DNA of 64,000 bases from Tillus elongatus (GCA_964006375.1 OZ023264.1:18541242-18605241); one strand, 5' to 3'. Positions 43,322 through 54,407 are shown, numbered from the stretch's first letter. Notes: a model not told the origin generated them from the sequence alone. Made by a program: numbers and translations.

Positions 43322-44046
43322 ATTTTAAGAAAATGTTGGCACTTCCAATACAAAATCAGAATACTAAAATGATTGTGATATTACACAGCCACAACAGCTG
43401 GCCTAAATAGAAAATATCCTTTTTGCCTTATTTTCTGTTATATTGGCAAAAAAATGTGGCAGCACACCTTTGCTATTTACTATAAAATTTAAATCGGAAA
43501 TTTGATCTTGATTGCATTTTACCTGCTGTCAGTTCCATCACCGCCGTGTCCTATTTACAAAAAGGTAGGTGGCACCGAGAACAGGTAAATTCCCCGAGGG
43601 GGGATCGGCCGCTTATAAAATGAATCCAACGATAAAACCAAAGCTAATATCGAACAAAAATTTATTATACTTCACGTACATGCAATAAGATCTGAATTTT
43701 TCGTGTTAATATGGGAATTAAACACATGAGATGGTTTGATATGTTAGATGTGATCGTTGGCACGCAAAAATTAGCACAAAATTACAGGTAAAAACTCCCT
43801 CTCCCTCGCGGGTATCATAAACCTACCGATTCGCTTATCCATATACAGGGACGGCTTTAAAAGCCTTATACACCCCCAAATGCAATTTACACTCTTAACA
43901 GACCATGAAAAGTGCAAATATTCGATAGCCAAAAAATGCTCTAAATTAGAAATGAGCAACATTATTTCTTTATCAGGGTAACGAAGACTGATTTTTATCC
44001 TATAAATAACTTATCCTACATCTCACAGACGACATCTCCTATCCAG
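43322..44046. other. No supported gene
   Basis: AT-rich sequence without a frame or repeat I can name. Confidence 0.4.
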
Positions 44047-44589
44047 CATTGTATACAGACTAAGTGAGTGGTGGACGTGCCGCCACCTAGTTGTGGAACC
44101 AAGTAGTATGTTGTCACGCCAGCTCCAAATAACACAAAGTGTTAAAGAAATAGAGACTGTATACAACCAAGTAACAATTTAGAAAATTGTCAGCCCTGGC
44201 CCATTTCTACCCCAATATAAGGACAAAGAATGTAAGGCTAGATGCATTCTCGCAACAATTAGAACCGTAGACCGGTTTCGCTCTCATCAGAGCTCTTCAG
44301 TACGGCATACTAATTGTAGCAAAAATGAACCAAAAGTAATACGGCTATAGTATAGCCAGCCGTAAAACACTAAGTGAGTGGTGGACGTGCCGCCACCTAG
44401 TTGCGGAACCAAGTAGTATGTTGTCACGCCAGCTCCAAATAACACAAAGTGGTAAAAAAATAGAGACTGTATACAACTAACTAACAATTTAGAAAATTTC
44501 TACCCCAATATAGGGACAAAGTATGTAAGGCTAGATGTATTCTCGCAACAATTAGCCGTATTACTTTTGGTGCATTCTTGTTACAATTG

Positions 44590-44949
44590 GCAATTGACAG
44601 ACTGGAAGTGAAGAATATCCTCCACAAGTTGTGTCCTGAGGGTGATTACTCCCAGATTAGGCTATTTCGCCTGGGTAGGCATTCCAGCAGTGCATCCGTT
44701 CCTAGACCTCTAAAGGTTACTCTCTCTGATGAACATCAGGTACTTAGTATTCTGCGCAGGACTGGAAGACTCAAGGGTGATCATTTGTATCGTAATGTCA
44801 GAGTTAGGCAGGACAGAACCCCTAGGCAAAGTGCATACTCCAAGTCTGTGATCAGTGAATTGAGGCGGAGGGTGGATGATGGTGAAGTAAACCTCAAGAT
44901 TAAGTATGTTAACGGTGTTCCGACTATTGTTCCCCCCAAAAAAAACTAG
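44590..44949 (+). CDS. ORF1 C-terminal part of a CR1/Jockey-type retrotransposon (5'-truncated)
   Basis: An open frame of about 120 codons that enters from the 5' truncation point and ends at TAG 44947-44949. It contains RPLKVTLSDEHQVLSILRR, the basic segment KGDHLYRNVRVRQDRTPRQS and a closing YVNGVPTIV. This is the C-terminal nucleic-acid-binding portion known from arthropod CR1/Jockey ORF1 proteins; the family role is RNA binding and chaperoning in the ribonucleoprotein. No ATG is present at the left edge because the copy is truncated at about 44590. The last sense codons are AAA AAA AAC directly before the stop, a slippery heptamer (see separate entry). Confidence 0.8.
   Translation, partial: AIDRLEVKNILHKLCPEGDYSQIRLFRLGRHSSSASVPRPLKVTLSDEHQVLSILRRTGRLKGDHLYRNVRVRQDRTPRQSAYSKSVISELRRRVDDGEVNLKIKYVNGVPTIVPPKKN
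44940..44949 (+). promoter_or_regulatory. Candidate -1 ribosomal frameshift site (A AAA AAC TAG)
   Basis: In the ORF1 frame the sequence reads AAA AAA AAC TAG, so A_AAA_AAC is in the correct phase for a -1 slip, immediately before the stop. A -1 shift continues CTA GGG GTG TCG GAT into the ORF2 frame, which has no ATG before its endonuclease domain. A downstream structure was not demonstrated. Confidence 0.5.
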
Positions 44950-44951
44950 GG

Positions 44952-47810
44952 GTGTCGGATGACCATTTATTGTTAAGCACTCCTGGTGATGAGAATTCCT
45001 TGTTTGTTCATTATCATAATGTTAGTGGACTACGAACAAAATTACCCAGGCTTCGACAGGGTCTGTCTTCTTGTTGTTTTCATGTTGTTATGTTGACGGA
45101 GACGTGGCTTACTGCTTCCCACTCTGATGCTGAACTCTCTTTTATGAATTATAATATTTACCGTAGTGATCGTGACAGTATTCCGGGCAATATCAGGGAT
45201 CGGGGGGGTGGTGTGCTGATAGCTGTGCATAAAGACCTTGATTCTACTAGGATTGCTGGTGATATTTCACTTAATGAAGTTTATGTGAAGGTGAGGATAG
45301 GAAGGCGGAGCCTCATTTTTGGTGTTTGTTACATTCCACCCAATTCAGAAGTTGCTATATATGAACACCATTGTGATTCAGTCGACAGTGTGTTGTCTGA
45401 TCATCCCAATTCTGAGGTCGTTGTCTGTGGGGACTACAACCTCCCAAACGTTACCTGGACAAGCAGTGCTGAGAGTGCTCCAGTTATTAGTGGTAACAGT
45501 CCATCAGCCTCACTTGTTTCTAACAGTTTTGGCTTTTGGGGCTTGTTCCAAAAAAATTTTGTACTTAATAGATTGAATAGAACTTTAGATGTAGTTTTTA
45601 GTAATATAGGTAACATATGTGTTGATGCATCTTTGGATCCGGTTTTTCCTGCTACTGCACATCATGTGCCCCTAGACATTTCTTTTTCACTTGAGACTCC
45701 CCCAACTGAACCCTATGAAGAGTATTTTTATGACTTTCGTAATGCTGATTATTGTGCCATGAATTATTTTCTTTCCGAATTTGACTGGGAATATCTTGAG
45801 TCATTGGAGATAAATGATGCTGTGAAGTGCTTTTATGACATTCTGTTTAGTGCTGTGGATCGGTTTGTTCCAGTTAAGAGATGTAAAAAATCATGTTTCC
45901 CTCCTTGGTTTAGTGTCGAGCTTAGAGGCATGATAACTGAGAAGAAGAGGGTACACAGTCAGTATAAAAAATATGGTAGAATAGATGATTATATTAGGTT
46001 TTCTGGTCTCCGAGAGGAATGTAGGAATCTTCGTGATACTTGTTACAGAAATTTTATTGCTTATACTGAGAATAATTTTGAAAACAATCCGGGTTCTTTC
46101 TGGTCTTATATTAACAAGTTGAGGAGGATTTATGATCTTCCTGAGGCTATGTATTATGATGGTGTTAGGAGTGATTCTTTGCATGATTCGGTGGATCTTT
46201 TTGCTAGTTTTTTCTCATCTGTGTATGAGGTACAGGCTGGCGGTGTCGGTCCCGATCCTTTTTTGCGTGAGTCGGTAAATATGACTGTGCCTAGTGTTAC
46301 TTCTGCTGATATTATTGATCGTATCTGTAGTTTGAAAGATAAACTTAGTTACGGCCCAGATGGAATCCCCTCCCATCTGTTAAAATCTTGTGCCTTCACC
46401 TTGGCAATTCCACTGAGGATTCTCTTTAACATGTCCTTATTGTCTGATGAGTTTCCACATGTTTGGAAACATTCTTATTTGATGCCCGTTCATAAGCAGG
46501 GACCAAAGCACTTGGTTACTAATTACAGAGCTGTTTGTATTCAGTCAGAGATACCCAAACTTCTGGACTTTTTTGTCTCTAGACATATAACTTGGGAATG
46601 CAGACATGTTTTCGCCGAACAGCAGCATGGTTTTCTTAAGGGAAGATCTACAACGACCAACCTTCTTCTTTACCAGAATGTATTGGTCTCAGCTTTGGAG
46701 GATAGGTTACAGATTGATTCGGTGTATACAGATTTCTCCAAAGCGTTTGATAAGGTAAATCACGCCTTATTATTGTCAAAACTTGCATTGTTGGGTTTTA
46801 ATGCCAATTTGTTGTCTTGGGTGCGCAGCTTCCTTATGGGTAGGTCCCAGAGTGTAAAGATCAGGAACTTCATTTCTGGTAGTATTACTGTTTCTTCAGG
46901 AGTTCCTCAGGGTTCACATTGTGGACCAGTCCTCTTTAATCTTTTTATCAATGATGTCATACATTCACTTAAGCATAGTCAGATTTTGATGTTTGCTGAT
47001 GATATCAAAATTTTCAAGATTGTTCGTTCCAGACAGGACGCTTTACTTTTACAGGAAGACTTAAATCGTTTTGCTCGGTGGTGTGGTGACAATCTTCTGA
47101 CTCTGAATGTTGATAAGTGTTTCTGCATTACATTCACTAGAGCTCAGTTTCCCATTGACTTTGTGTACTCCATGGGCTCTGGTGCTTTACAGAGGAAGGA
47201 AATGATTAAAGACTTGGGCATTGTATTGGATAGGGAATTATCTTTTAGGGATCACATGGAGTACATAGTATCTAAGGCATATAAAATGTTAGGATTTATT
47301 CATAGATCAACTCTGGATTTTTCATGCAATAGCTTTAGAAGGCTGTATTGTGCTCTGGTTCGCTCTTTGTTGGAATGCTCTTCTGTAGTCTGGAGCCCGA
47401 ATTACAATATTTATATCAATCAGATTGAGGCCGTACAAAATAGATTCTTAAGAATTTGTGCTTACAGAATGGGCTTGCAGAGAAATGATCTTAACCTTTC
47501 TTATTTGCGGAATCGGCTGCACTTGCAGTCACTGAGAGGTAGAAGGATTGTCAGTGATGTTTGTTTTTTGCACAAATTATTAGTGAATAAAATTGATAGT
47601 CCTTCTTTGCTTGAGTTAGTCTCTCTAAGGATTCCGAACTGCACGAGAGCGAGGGAGGTTTTTGTGGTTCCCTTCCATCGAACCAATTATGGCTTTTTCA
47701 GTCCGATGTCGAGAGTGGCGAGAACTGCAAATGAGTATTCGGAGCTCTTGGACATGTTTAATGATTCTGACCGTGTAATTAGAGGAATTTTGAGAGGTGT
47801 TATTGATTGA
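44952..47810 (+). CDS. ORF2 protein: APE endonuclease and reverse transcriptase, intact frame
   Basis: A 952-codon frame without stops. Residues about 20-240 form an apurinic-type endonuclease: YHNVSGLRTK, LTETWL (about 48), YRSDRD, RGGGVLIAV, CGDYNLP (about 159) and ATAHHVPLDI, where an acidic residue usual before the His is not seen. Residues about 430-720 are the RT: YGPDGIPSHLLK, NYRAVCIQSEIPKLLD, HGFLKGRSTTTNL, TDFSKAFDKVNHALL, SSGVPQGS (about 648), MFADDIKIF (about 681, catalytic FADD), and KDLGIVLDRELSF. The C-terminal domain follows. It would nick chromosomal DNA and copy the element's RNA there. The first codon of the frame after the ORF1 stop is GTG; translation probably depends on frameshifting or reinitiation. 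Poly(A)-like tail GAATAAATAAATAAAAAT... ends at 47956. Clade: CR1/Jockey superfamily. Confidence 0.92.
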   Translation: MSDDHLLLSTPGDENSLFVHYHNVSGLRTKLPRLRQGLSSCCFHVVMLTETWLTASHSDAELSFMNYNIYRSDRDSIPGNIRDRGGGVLIAVHKDLDSTRIAGDISLNEVYVKVRIGRRSLIFGVCYIPPNSEVAIYEHHCDSVDSVLSDHPNSEVVVCGDYNLPNVTWTSSAESAPVISGNSPSASLVSNSFGFWGLFQKNFVLNRLNRTLDVVFSNIGNICVDASLDPVFPATAHHVPLDISFSLETPPTEPYEEYFYDFRNADYCAMNYFLSEFDWEYLESLEINDAVKCFYDILFSAVDRFVPVKRCKKSCFPPWFSVELRGMITEKKRVHSQYKKYGRIDDYIRFSGLREECRNLRDTCYRNFIAYTENNFENNPGSFWSYINKLRRIYDLPEAMYYDGVRSDSLHDSVDLFASFFSSVYEVQAGGVGPDPFLRESVNMTVPSVTSADIIDRICSLKDKLSYGPDGIPSHLLKSCAFTLAIPLRILFNMSLLSDEFPHVWKHSYLMPVHKQGPKHLVTNYRAVCIQSEIPKLLDFFVSRHITWECRHVFAEQQHGFLKGRSTTTNLLLYQNVLVSALEDRLQIDSVYTDFSKAFDKVNHALLLSKLALLGFNANLLSWVRSFLMGRSQSVKIRNFISGSITVSSGVPQGSHCGPVLFNLFINDVIHSLKHSQILMFADDIKIFKIVRSRQDALLLQEDLNRFARWCGDNLLTLNVDKCFCITFTRAQFPIDFVYSMGSGALQRKEMIKDLGIVLDRELSFRDHMEYIVSKAYKMLGFIHRSTLDFSCNSFRRLYCALVRSLLECSSVVWSPNYNIYINQIEAVQNRFLRICAYRMGLQRNDLNLSYLRNRLHLQSLRGRRIVSDVCFLHKLLVNKIDSPSLLELVSLRIPNCTRAREVFVVPFHRTNYGFFSPMSRVARTANEYSELLDMFNDSDRVIRGILRGVID

Positions 47811-47956
47811 ATTGTCATACATATGGTGTACAGGTTATGTTTTGCTTTTTTTTTATGTTCTCATATTGTGATTATTTAAGACTAATGTAGTTTTAGATGT
47901 TCTTATTATTATTGTAAATGGTTAATCCGTTGAATAAATAAATAAAAATAAAAAAA
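47811..47956 (+). other. 3' untranslated region and A-rich tail of the retrotransposon
   Basis: 146 bp ending in GAATAAATAAATAAAAAT and 13 A. Reversed family B sequence (ATTAGTATGCCGTACTGAAG) resumes directly, consistent with insertion at an AATT site. Confidence 0.75.
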
Positions 47957-48362
47957 AAAAAAATTAGTATGCCGTACTGAAGAGCTCTAATGAGAGCGAA
48001 ACCGGTGTACGGTTCTAATTGTTGCGAGAATGCATCTAGCCTTAGATACTTTGTCCCTATATTGGGGTAGAAATGGGCCAGGGCTACCAATTTTTTAAAT
48101 TGTTAGTTAGTTGTATACTGTCTCTATTTTTAACACTCTGTGTTATTTGGAGCGGGCGTGACAACATAGTACTTGGTTCCGAACTAGGTTGCGGCACGTC
48201 CACCACTCATTTAGTGTTTTAAGGCTGGCTATACTATAGCCGTATTACTTTTGGTACATTTTTGCTACAATTAGTATGGCGTACTGAAGAGCTCTAATGA
48301 GAGCGAAACCGGTCTACGGTTCTAATTGTTGCGAGAATGCATCTAGCCTTACATTGTATACA

Positions 48363-48640
48363 TAATCAAAATACGAGGGAAATCGCGGAAAACTGGCCAA
48401 AGGTGTGCTGTTTTTGCAAGACAACGCCACTGCCCACAAGTCGTTGATTGCACTGGAAACAATAGATAAAGTTATGTTTGAATTGGTCGACCACCTGCCC
48501 CATTCTCCGGATTTAGCATCCTCAGACTATCATTTATTCTTAAACCTCAAAAAACATTTTAAAGGCAATCAATTGTTGACAAACAACAAAGTCATAAGTG
48601 CCGCTGATGATTGGTTTGAAGACAAAGATATTTTTTAATG
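48363..48640 (+). pseudogene. Mariner DD34D transposase, C-terminal fragment
   Basis: The frame reads KLAKGVLFLQDNATAHKS (second catalytic Asp in QDN), then FELVDHLPHSPDLASSDYHL (third Asp in SSD), and FKGNQL with DDWFEDKD. Thirty-four residues lie between the two Asp, the mariner signature DD34D, and the wording resembles irritans-type mariners. The N-terminal DNA-binding half and first Asp are missing; the fragment begins at the right edge of the family B structure. Terminal inverted repeats were not found. Confidence 0.9.
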
Positions 48641-48674
48641 CTTTAGTAAAGAAACATTGAGTATACTTATATAG

Positions 48675-48818
48675 AAATGGAAAAGTCAAAAATAGTAGTA
48701 AAACCACAGGTTAAATATTTGGGTATCATTCTGGATAGGAAATTATTGTGGAGACATCATGTGGAATATTTAATTAAACGTAGTGAATAAGGTATAAATG
48801 TATTAAGATCAACTATAC
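48675..48818 (+). pseudogene. Short reverse-transcriptase thumb fragment
   Basis: About 48 codons with VKYLGIILDRKLLWRRHVEY-like sequence (the codons read R-H-H at the end of this stretch), one stop at about 48788, then GINVLRST. This is the conserved K-YLG-I-LD block that follows the YADD domain in non-LTR elements. It ends at the MITE starting 48824. Confidence 0.75.
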
Positions 48819-48823
48819 AGTGT

Positions 48824-49388
48824 GTCCCAGTTTATAGTAGCAAGAGTTTAACAGCCAATAAAACATATCATTTTAGAACAAAAAGTTCATATAAACATAA
48901 CCTCTAATTTGCTTCCGAACGGAGATACAGGATGTTGAAATTTAATATTTTTGAACAATCTTTTACAATATCTTTGGAACGGAGTGAGATGTTTGCATGC
49001 AATTCCGTACACGTTCTATGTAGGCTGAGACTCTGTGGTGGTATTCTTGTTTCAAATGATGTAGTGGGTGTTACTTTTCCGGGTTCCGTAGACTATTTGA
49101 AATAATGGCACTTCTTTCACGCACGCTACTGACCTTTTATAATACCTCTTTCTCAAAGAACGATCTCTTAGAAACATTTTTTATGCCTGTGGTTTTATGC
49201 TATCTTGGGCGGTTATCGAAATATTACTATTTTTTTGAAGCAGTTGTTTTTTTTTCTTTTAATTCAACACCCCCTATCTTCCTTAGGACGCTAATTAGAG
49301 GTTATGTTTATATGAACTTTTTGTCTCAAAATGATCTGTTCTATTGATTGCTAAAGTCCTACTAGTACTTTCTAAGGGAAATACAGGG
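48824..49388. mobile_element. Mariner-type MITE with inverted arms
   Basis: Starts after TA with CAGTGTGTCCCAG. The left interior AAAAAGTTCATATAAACATA and ACCTCTAATT mirror the right AATTAGAGGTTATG and TTTATATGAACTTTTTG. Right end near 49388, reading in reverse CTGTATTTCCC. Arms are about 130 bp, the centre is non-coding. The target TA is visible on the left only. Confidence 0.7.
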
Positions 49389-49461
49389 CGTTGAAATTTT
49401 TTTGTAACTTCTTTGTTTCAAAATTAACTATAATGAAATTTGCATTACAAGTTCCCTTTAT

Positions 49462-49700
49462 AAGGCTAGATGCATTCTCACCACAATTGGAACCGTAGAC
49501 CGGTTTCGCTCTAATTAGAGCTCGTCAGTACAGCAAACTAATTGCAGCAAAATACACCTATAAAGTAAGACGGTTATGGTAGCTAGCCTTCCAACACTAA
49601 GTGAGATATAAGACATGAAGCACGTGCCGCCACCTATTTGCGCAACGAGGTGGCGGCACGTGCTTCGTGTGTTATGTTTCACTTATTGTTGAAATGAGAA
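49462..49700 (+). repeat. Family B, solitary unit with long hairpin
   Basis: AAGGCTAGATGCATTCTC, AACCGTAGACCGGTTTCGCT and a CACTAAGTGAG word match the family B unit in forward order. It ends in a 19-bp perfect hairpin (see next entry). Confidence 0.8.
49617..49666. repeat. Perfect 19-bp GC-rich hairpin
   Basis: GAAGCACGTGCCGCCACCT (49617-49635), loop of 12, then the exact complement AGGTGGCGGCACGTGCTTC (49648-49666). The other family B units have only one arm-like GGACGTGCCGCCACCTAGTT. Confidence 0.95.
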
Positions 49701-50018
49701 GAGTAGCATAAACCCAGAACATTCTAATACACCTTTTATGCAATATTCTCCGTTCGTAAACCGCAATAGTTATACTAATTTCCACGTTTTAAATCTCCAG
49801 GTTGACATATACAGGAGAAAAATTATAAAATTCCCAAAGTAATCTGTCTGGTATGTCTTGAACTTTTTGCGCCATGAAAAGATAAACGTTGTCTGTAATA
49901 TTTAATAGATTTTGTTTAACACATACAATATTTTGGTATTGCGTCTTCTCTGACTTTTAGTGGTACTAAAATTTTGCTTTATTAAGTGCCTATATCATTT
50001 TTTTGTTTCAAGGTAGAG
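49701..50018. other. Spacer, nothing recognised
   Basis: AT-rich; no frame or repeat assigned. Confidence 0.4.
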
Positions 50019-50215
50019 ACCTCAACTTTGGTGCAGATGTTGGTTTTTACAACATAAACCAGCTTGCCGAATGTGGTTACCATAGGTTTGTTATTTCCGA
50101 AGATATTTTTTTTTTTCAGAAGAAACCCTAAAATTTTCCCTGAAAACTGATCCGATTGTTAAGAATATACTCACCAAATTTTATCAAAATCGGACCTTTA
50201 TTTTTTGAGTTATCG

Positions 50216-50297
<82 letters not shown>

Positions 50298-50428
50298 CAT
50301 ATAAAAATTGAAACTAACCCCGGATATGTGTTCTAGGGGACCTAGTTCGCACTCATTTGAAGAAAAATTTTTCAAAATTCAAAAGTTGACATGTCCTCAT
50401 TAGCGAATTTTTTTAAAGAAAAATCACT
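50019..50428 (-). mobile_element. Family A, short copy
   Basis: Reverse orientation: TTTCAGAAGAAACCC, AAAATCGGACC, ATTTTTTGAGTTATCGGTGT, (TA)n 50222-50296, the TCATTTGAAG block, then the worn hairpin TTAGCGAATTTTTTTAAAG ... AATCACTAA. The GGACGCAG end is absent. Confidence 0.75.
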
Positions 50429-50979
50429 AAAAGGTCAACGTTATAAATAACAGGAGGTCTTGTTAAACCTACTAGTACCAGCTCCTATAGCTACTCATTT
50501 TCATTTCGTTGTAGTTCGTTAAGGGCCCACCCTGAGCCGATTCTGTCCTGATGGCCCTGAGTAATGAAGAAAATCGTTCTGTATGGAAACAAGAGTAGCT
50601 ACTAGTGCCTACTACATATAACTATAACGTATTATGGTGGTAACAACGCACATAGAACGGGTGTAAGGCGACACCGACCGGATGTTTTATTTTGAACTCT
50701 TGTGACATTACTATGGAGTACTGAACCGTATAAGATATATACCTACACTACAGGCAACTCTAATGTTTAAGCCCACCCGCCTTTACTAATACCTAGTCAC
50801 GGAGAAATATAATAAAAATTACTGCAGAAGGGGGTTTAAGATTTTGATTTTAATAACGCCCTTATAATAACTAACGACGTCAGGCTTAGTTCTTGAAAGC
50901 TTTACTTATTGAGGTTAAAAAGTAAGTAATTACATAATATATTTTTTAAACTTTCTTAGAAATTTACTGGAAGGTTGGG
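50429..50979. other. No supported gene
   Basis: Unique-looking AT-rich sequence. Confidence 0.4.
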
Positions 50980-51400
50980 ACCAAATTTTGTCTGGTTTAT
51001 GAAGCCAAAAATTAACTAGAAATATGATAAGACAAATAACAAATTATCTTGCTGTGTGCAAAACTGCTGATAAATAGAAATTATACAAGGCCAATTCCTT
51101 ATGCCTCGCCTCTGAGATACATCATGGTCCAAAAGAAATTTACTACGAGACTGCGACAAAATTTTTCGTTTATTAAGGCAAAATTTAACTAGAAATATGA
51201 TAAGACAAATGACAAATCATCTTCCTATTTGCAAAACTGCTGCTAAATAGAAATTACTTATAATTAATACGAGGGAAATTCCTTATGGCCCGCCTCTGAT
51301 CTACACGATGGCCCAAAAGAAATTTACTACGAGACTGGGACAAAATTTTGTTTGTTATATCAAACGAAAATGTAACTAGCAATATGTGGGGTAGAAAGAG
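50980..51400 (+). repeat. About 185-bp tandem repeat, 2.3 units
   Basis: TAACTAGAAATATGATAAGA occurs at about 51013 and 51188; GCAAAACTGCTG, ATTCCTTATG, GCCTCTGA and AAAAGAAATTTACTACGAGA follow in each unit. A third start (ATGTAACTAGCAATATG) lies at about 51369. Confidence 0.85.
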
Positions 51401-51548
51401 TTTGTTTCCTTTCCCCAGTGAATTCCAGCTTCGCTAATTAGGTGGCTTCGTTCCCTAGCGTTGAGGAAGATATTGAAGTGTGTACTGTATGTGGACTGTA
51501 TTTCAACTGTAGAAACACTGGGTTCCAAGGGATTCAAAAAAAATCTCG
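51401..51548. other. Short spacer
   Basis: Nothing recognised. Confidence 0.4.
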
Positions 51549-52968
<1,420 letters not shown>

Positions 52969-52997
52969 AATAATAGACTTTGTATACATACAGTGCA

Positions 52998-53001
<4 letters not shown>

Positions 53002-53091
<90 letters not shown>
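53002..53091. repeat. (TA)n microsatellite
   Basis: About 45 TA units, only 33 bp from the family A hairpin, but with unrelated flanks (CAGTGCACAC and GTAAGATTGAATGG). Confidence 0.95.
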
Positions 53092-53094
<3 letters not shown>

Positions 53095-53322
53095 AGATTG
53101 AATGGAGGAGAAACAGTCGTTACACGTTATGGTGCTAATTTGTATACTTTTAAGGGCAGTTACGACCAAAAATAGAAGGCTATATTTTAAAGAAAGTCAC
53201 TCTGTACTAAATACTCGATATATTTCGCTTGAGATCCCAAGCATTATCAGGAGCACTAAAATAATGAATAAAAGTTAACGTAACATCTAGATTGTGCAAC
53301 ATTCATTCACGATAGCAACAAG
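53092..53322. other. Probable 5' untranslated region of the following retrotransposon
   Basis: No repeat or frame recognised. GCAACAAGATGG at 53313 places the ORF1 ATG in a favourable context (G at +4, A at -3). Confidence 0.4.
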
Positions 53323-54407
53323 ATGGCGGACAGAAGTAGTCGCGTTTTTGATGAGAACAATAAAATTGTTGAAATTAACACTGAATTCGATGATGAGAGT
53401 GTTGAAGACAGGGAAAAAGGTGTTGAAAAGACTAAATGTTGCGCAAAAAAATGTAGTGTTTATGTGTGTGTAAGGTGTTTTTCCATCATACATAAAAGCT
53501 GTGGAGCTAGAATGAAGTTGCAGAAGATAGATCAGAATAAGGTAGTGTGTTGTGAAGAAGCAAACCTACCTGCTAATACGCCAAACGAAATTGAAAAACT
53601 AAAAATTGAAAACAACCTTTTGAATAGGTTGATTTTAGAAATGCAAGATAAAAACGAAATCCTCAAAGAAAACAACAAATTACTCACAGAAAAATTAATC
53701 AAGTAAACAAACAGCAAAACACAACATCCAATGATAAACAGAATGAAAATGATAAGAAAAGATTTGTCAACCGGAGAGAGATGGGCGTAGTGGCGACATC
53801 GCGGGGCGGCGAGGGGAAGGATCCCAAGGCTTTCACTGATGGAGTCAAGGTCAACAATGTCAGACTGTGCCCGTCGGCGCCTTCTTGTTCTTCTTTGGCT
53901 TCTTCAGCTGTTGGCCCTGGCCAGACCTCTGGTGGACACACAACCCATAACGGCGGTGCTCGGCGGGGGCAACCGTATGCTGGAGTGGGGGAGAGTGGGG
54001 ATGTATCATCGATGGGTGAACAGATTGATGGTGAAGGATGGAATGTTGTCAGGAGGAGAAGAAGTGGCCCAATGAATGAAAGTGTCATCAGGGGTACAAA
54101 CAGGGGCACGCAGAACACCTTTACAGCAGCGAAGCGTCTGAGATGGTATTATGTGGGTGGTGCAAGTGCTGAAACAACAGTAAACAGCCTGGAGGGCTAC
54201 CTTCTGGATATTTTTCCAAACAAGTCTTTCTCTGTGGAGGAAATCAAAAAAGGCGAGGGAAATGGGAGCAGAAATAAATCATTTAAGGTAGGCTGTGATG
54301 CTGGTATTTCAGAAGATATCGAGAGGGGTGATACGTGGCCAGAGAATATCATTGTCAGAAGATTCTGGTTTTTTCGGGCAAGGTCAACAGAAACCTCAGC
54401 ACTTTAG
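53323..54407 (+). pseudogene. ORF1 of a CR1/Jockey-type element with one frameshift
   Basis: First part (53323-53706, 127 codons): MADRSSRVFDENNK, then a Cys/His cluster (KCCAKKCSVYVCVRCFSIIH and KSCG, later VVCCEE), a PHD- or treble-clef-like zinc finger, then a coiled coil (EIEKLKIENNLLNRLILEMQ). A stop follows at 53704. The next frame (open from at least 53700) carries on with VNKQQNTTSNDKQ into the Gly/Ser-rich linker and the C-terminal domain RLRWYYVGGASAETTVNSLE ... SFKVG ... WPENIIVRRFWFF, typical of this ORF1 type. A single-base change at about 53699 therefore splits an otherwise continuous ORF1. Product in the family: RNA-binding particle protein. It overlaps ORF2 by about 110 nt. 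Confidence 0.85.

Larger units (their letters stand above)
44058..48351. mobile_element. Family B: Foldback-like inverted tandem arrays with a nested retrotransposon
   Basis: Left array (44058-44555): a unit of about 315 bp starting CTAAGTGAGTGGTGGACGTG, repeated about 1.6 times. Near 44556 orientation flips, and the rest (44556-44589 plus 47957-48351) is the same unit in reverse, again more than one copy. The whole is flanked by CATTGTATACA at 44047-44057 and 48352-48362, an 11-bp direct repeat that may be its target duplication. The arrangement recalls Drosophila FB elements. The non-LTR element 44590-47956 lies inside one reversed unit. Confidence 0.7.

Noticed and set aside
44578..44589. 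ORF1 start at TTG 44578
   Set aside because: These bases belong to family B flank; the ORF1 frame is open only because the element is 5'-truncated.
53699..54118. Minus-strand 139-codon frame opposite ORF1 of the second retrotransposon
   Set aside because: It lies antisense to the Gly/Ser-rich part of ORF1, and its Pro-rich, repetitive content is what such antisense frames give.
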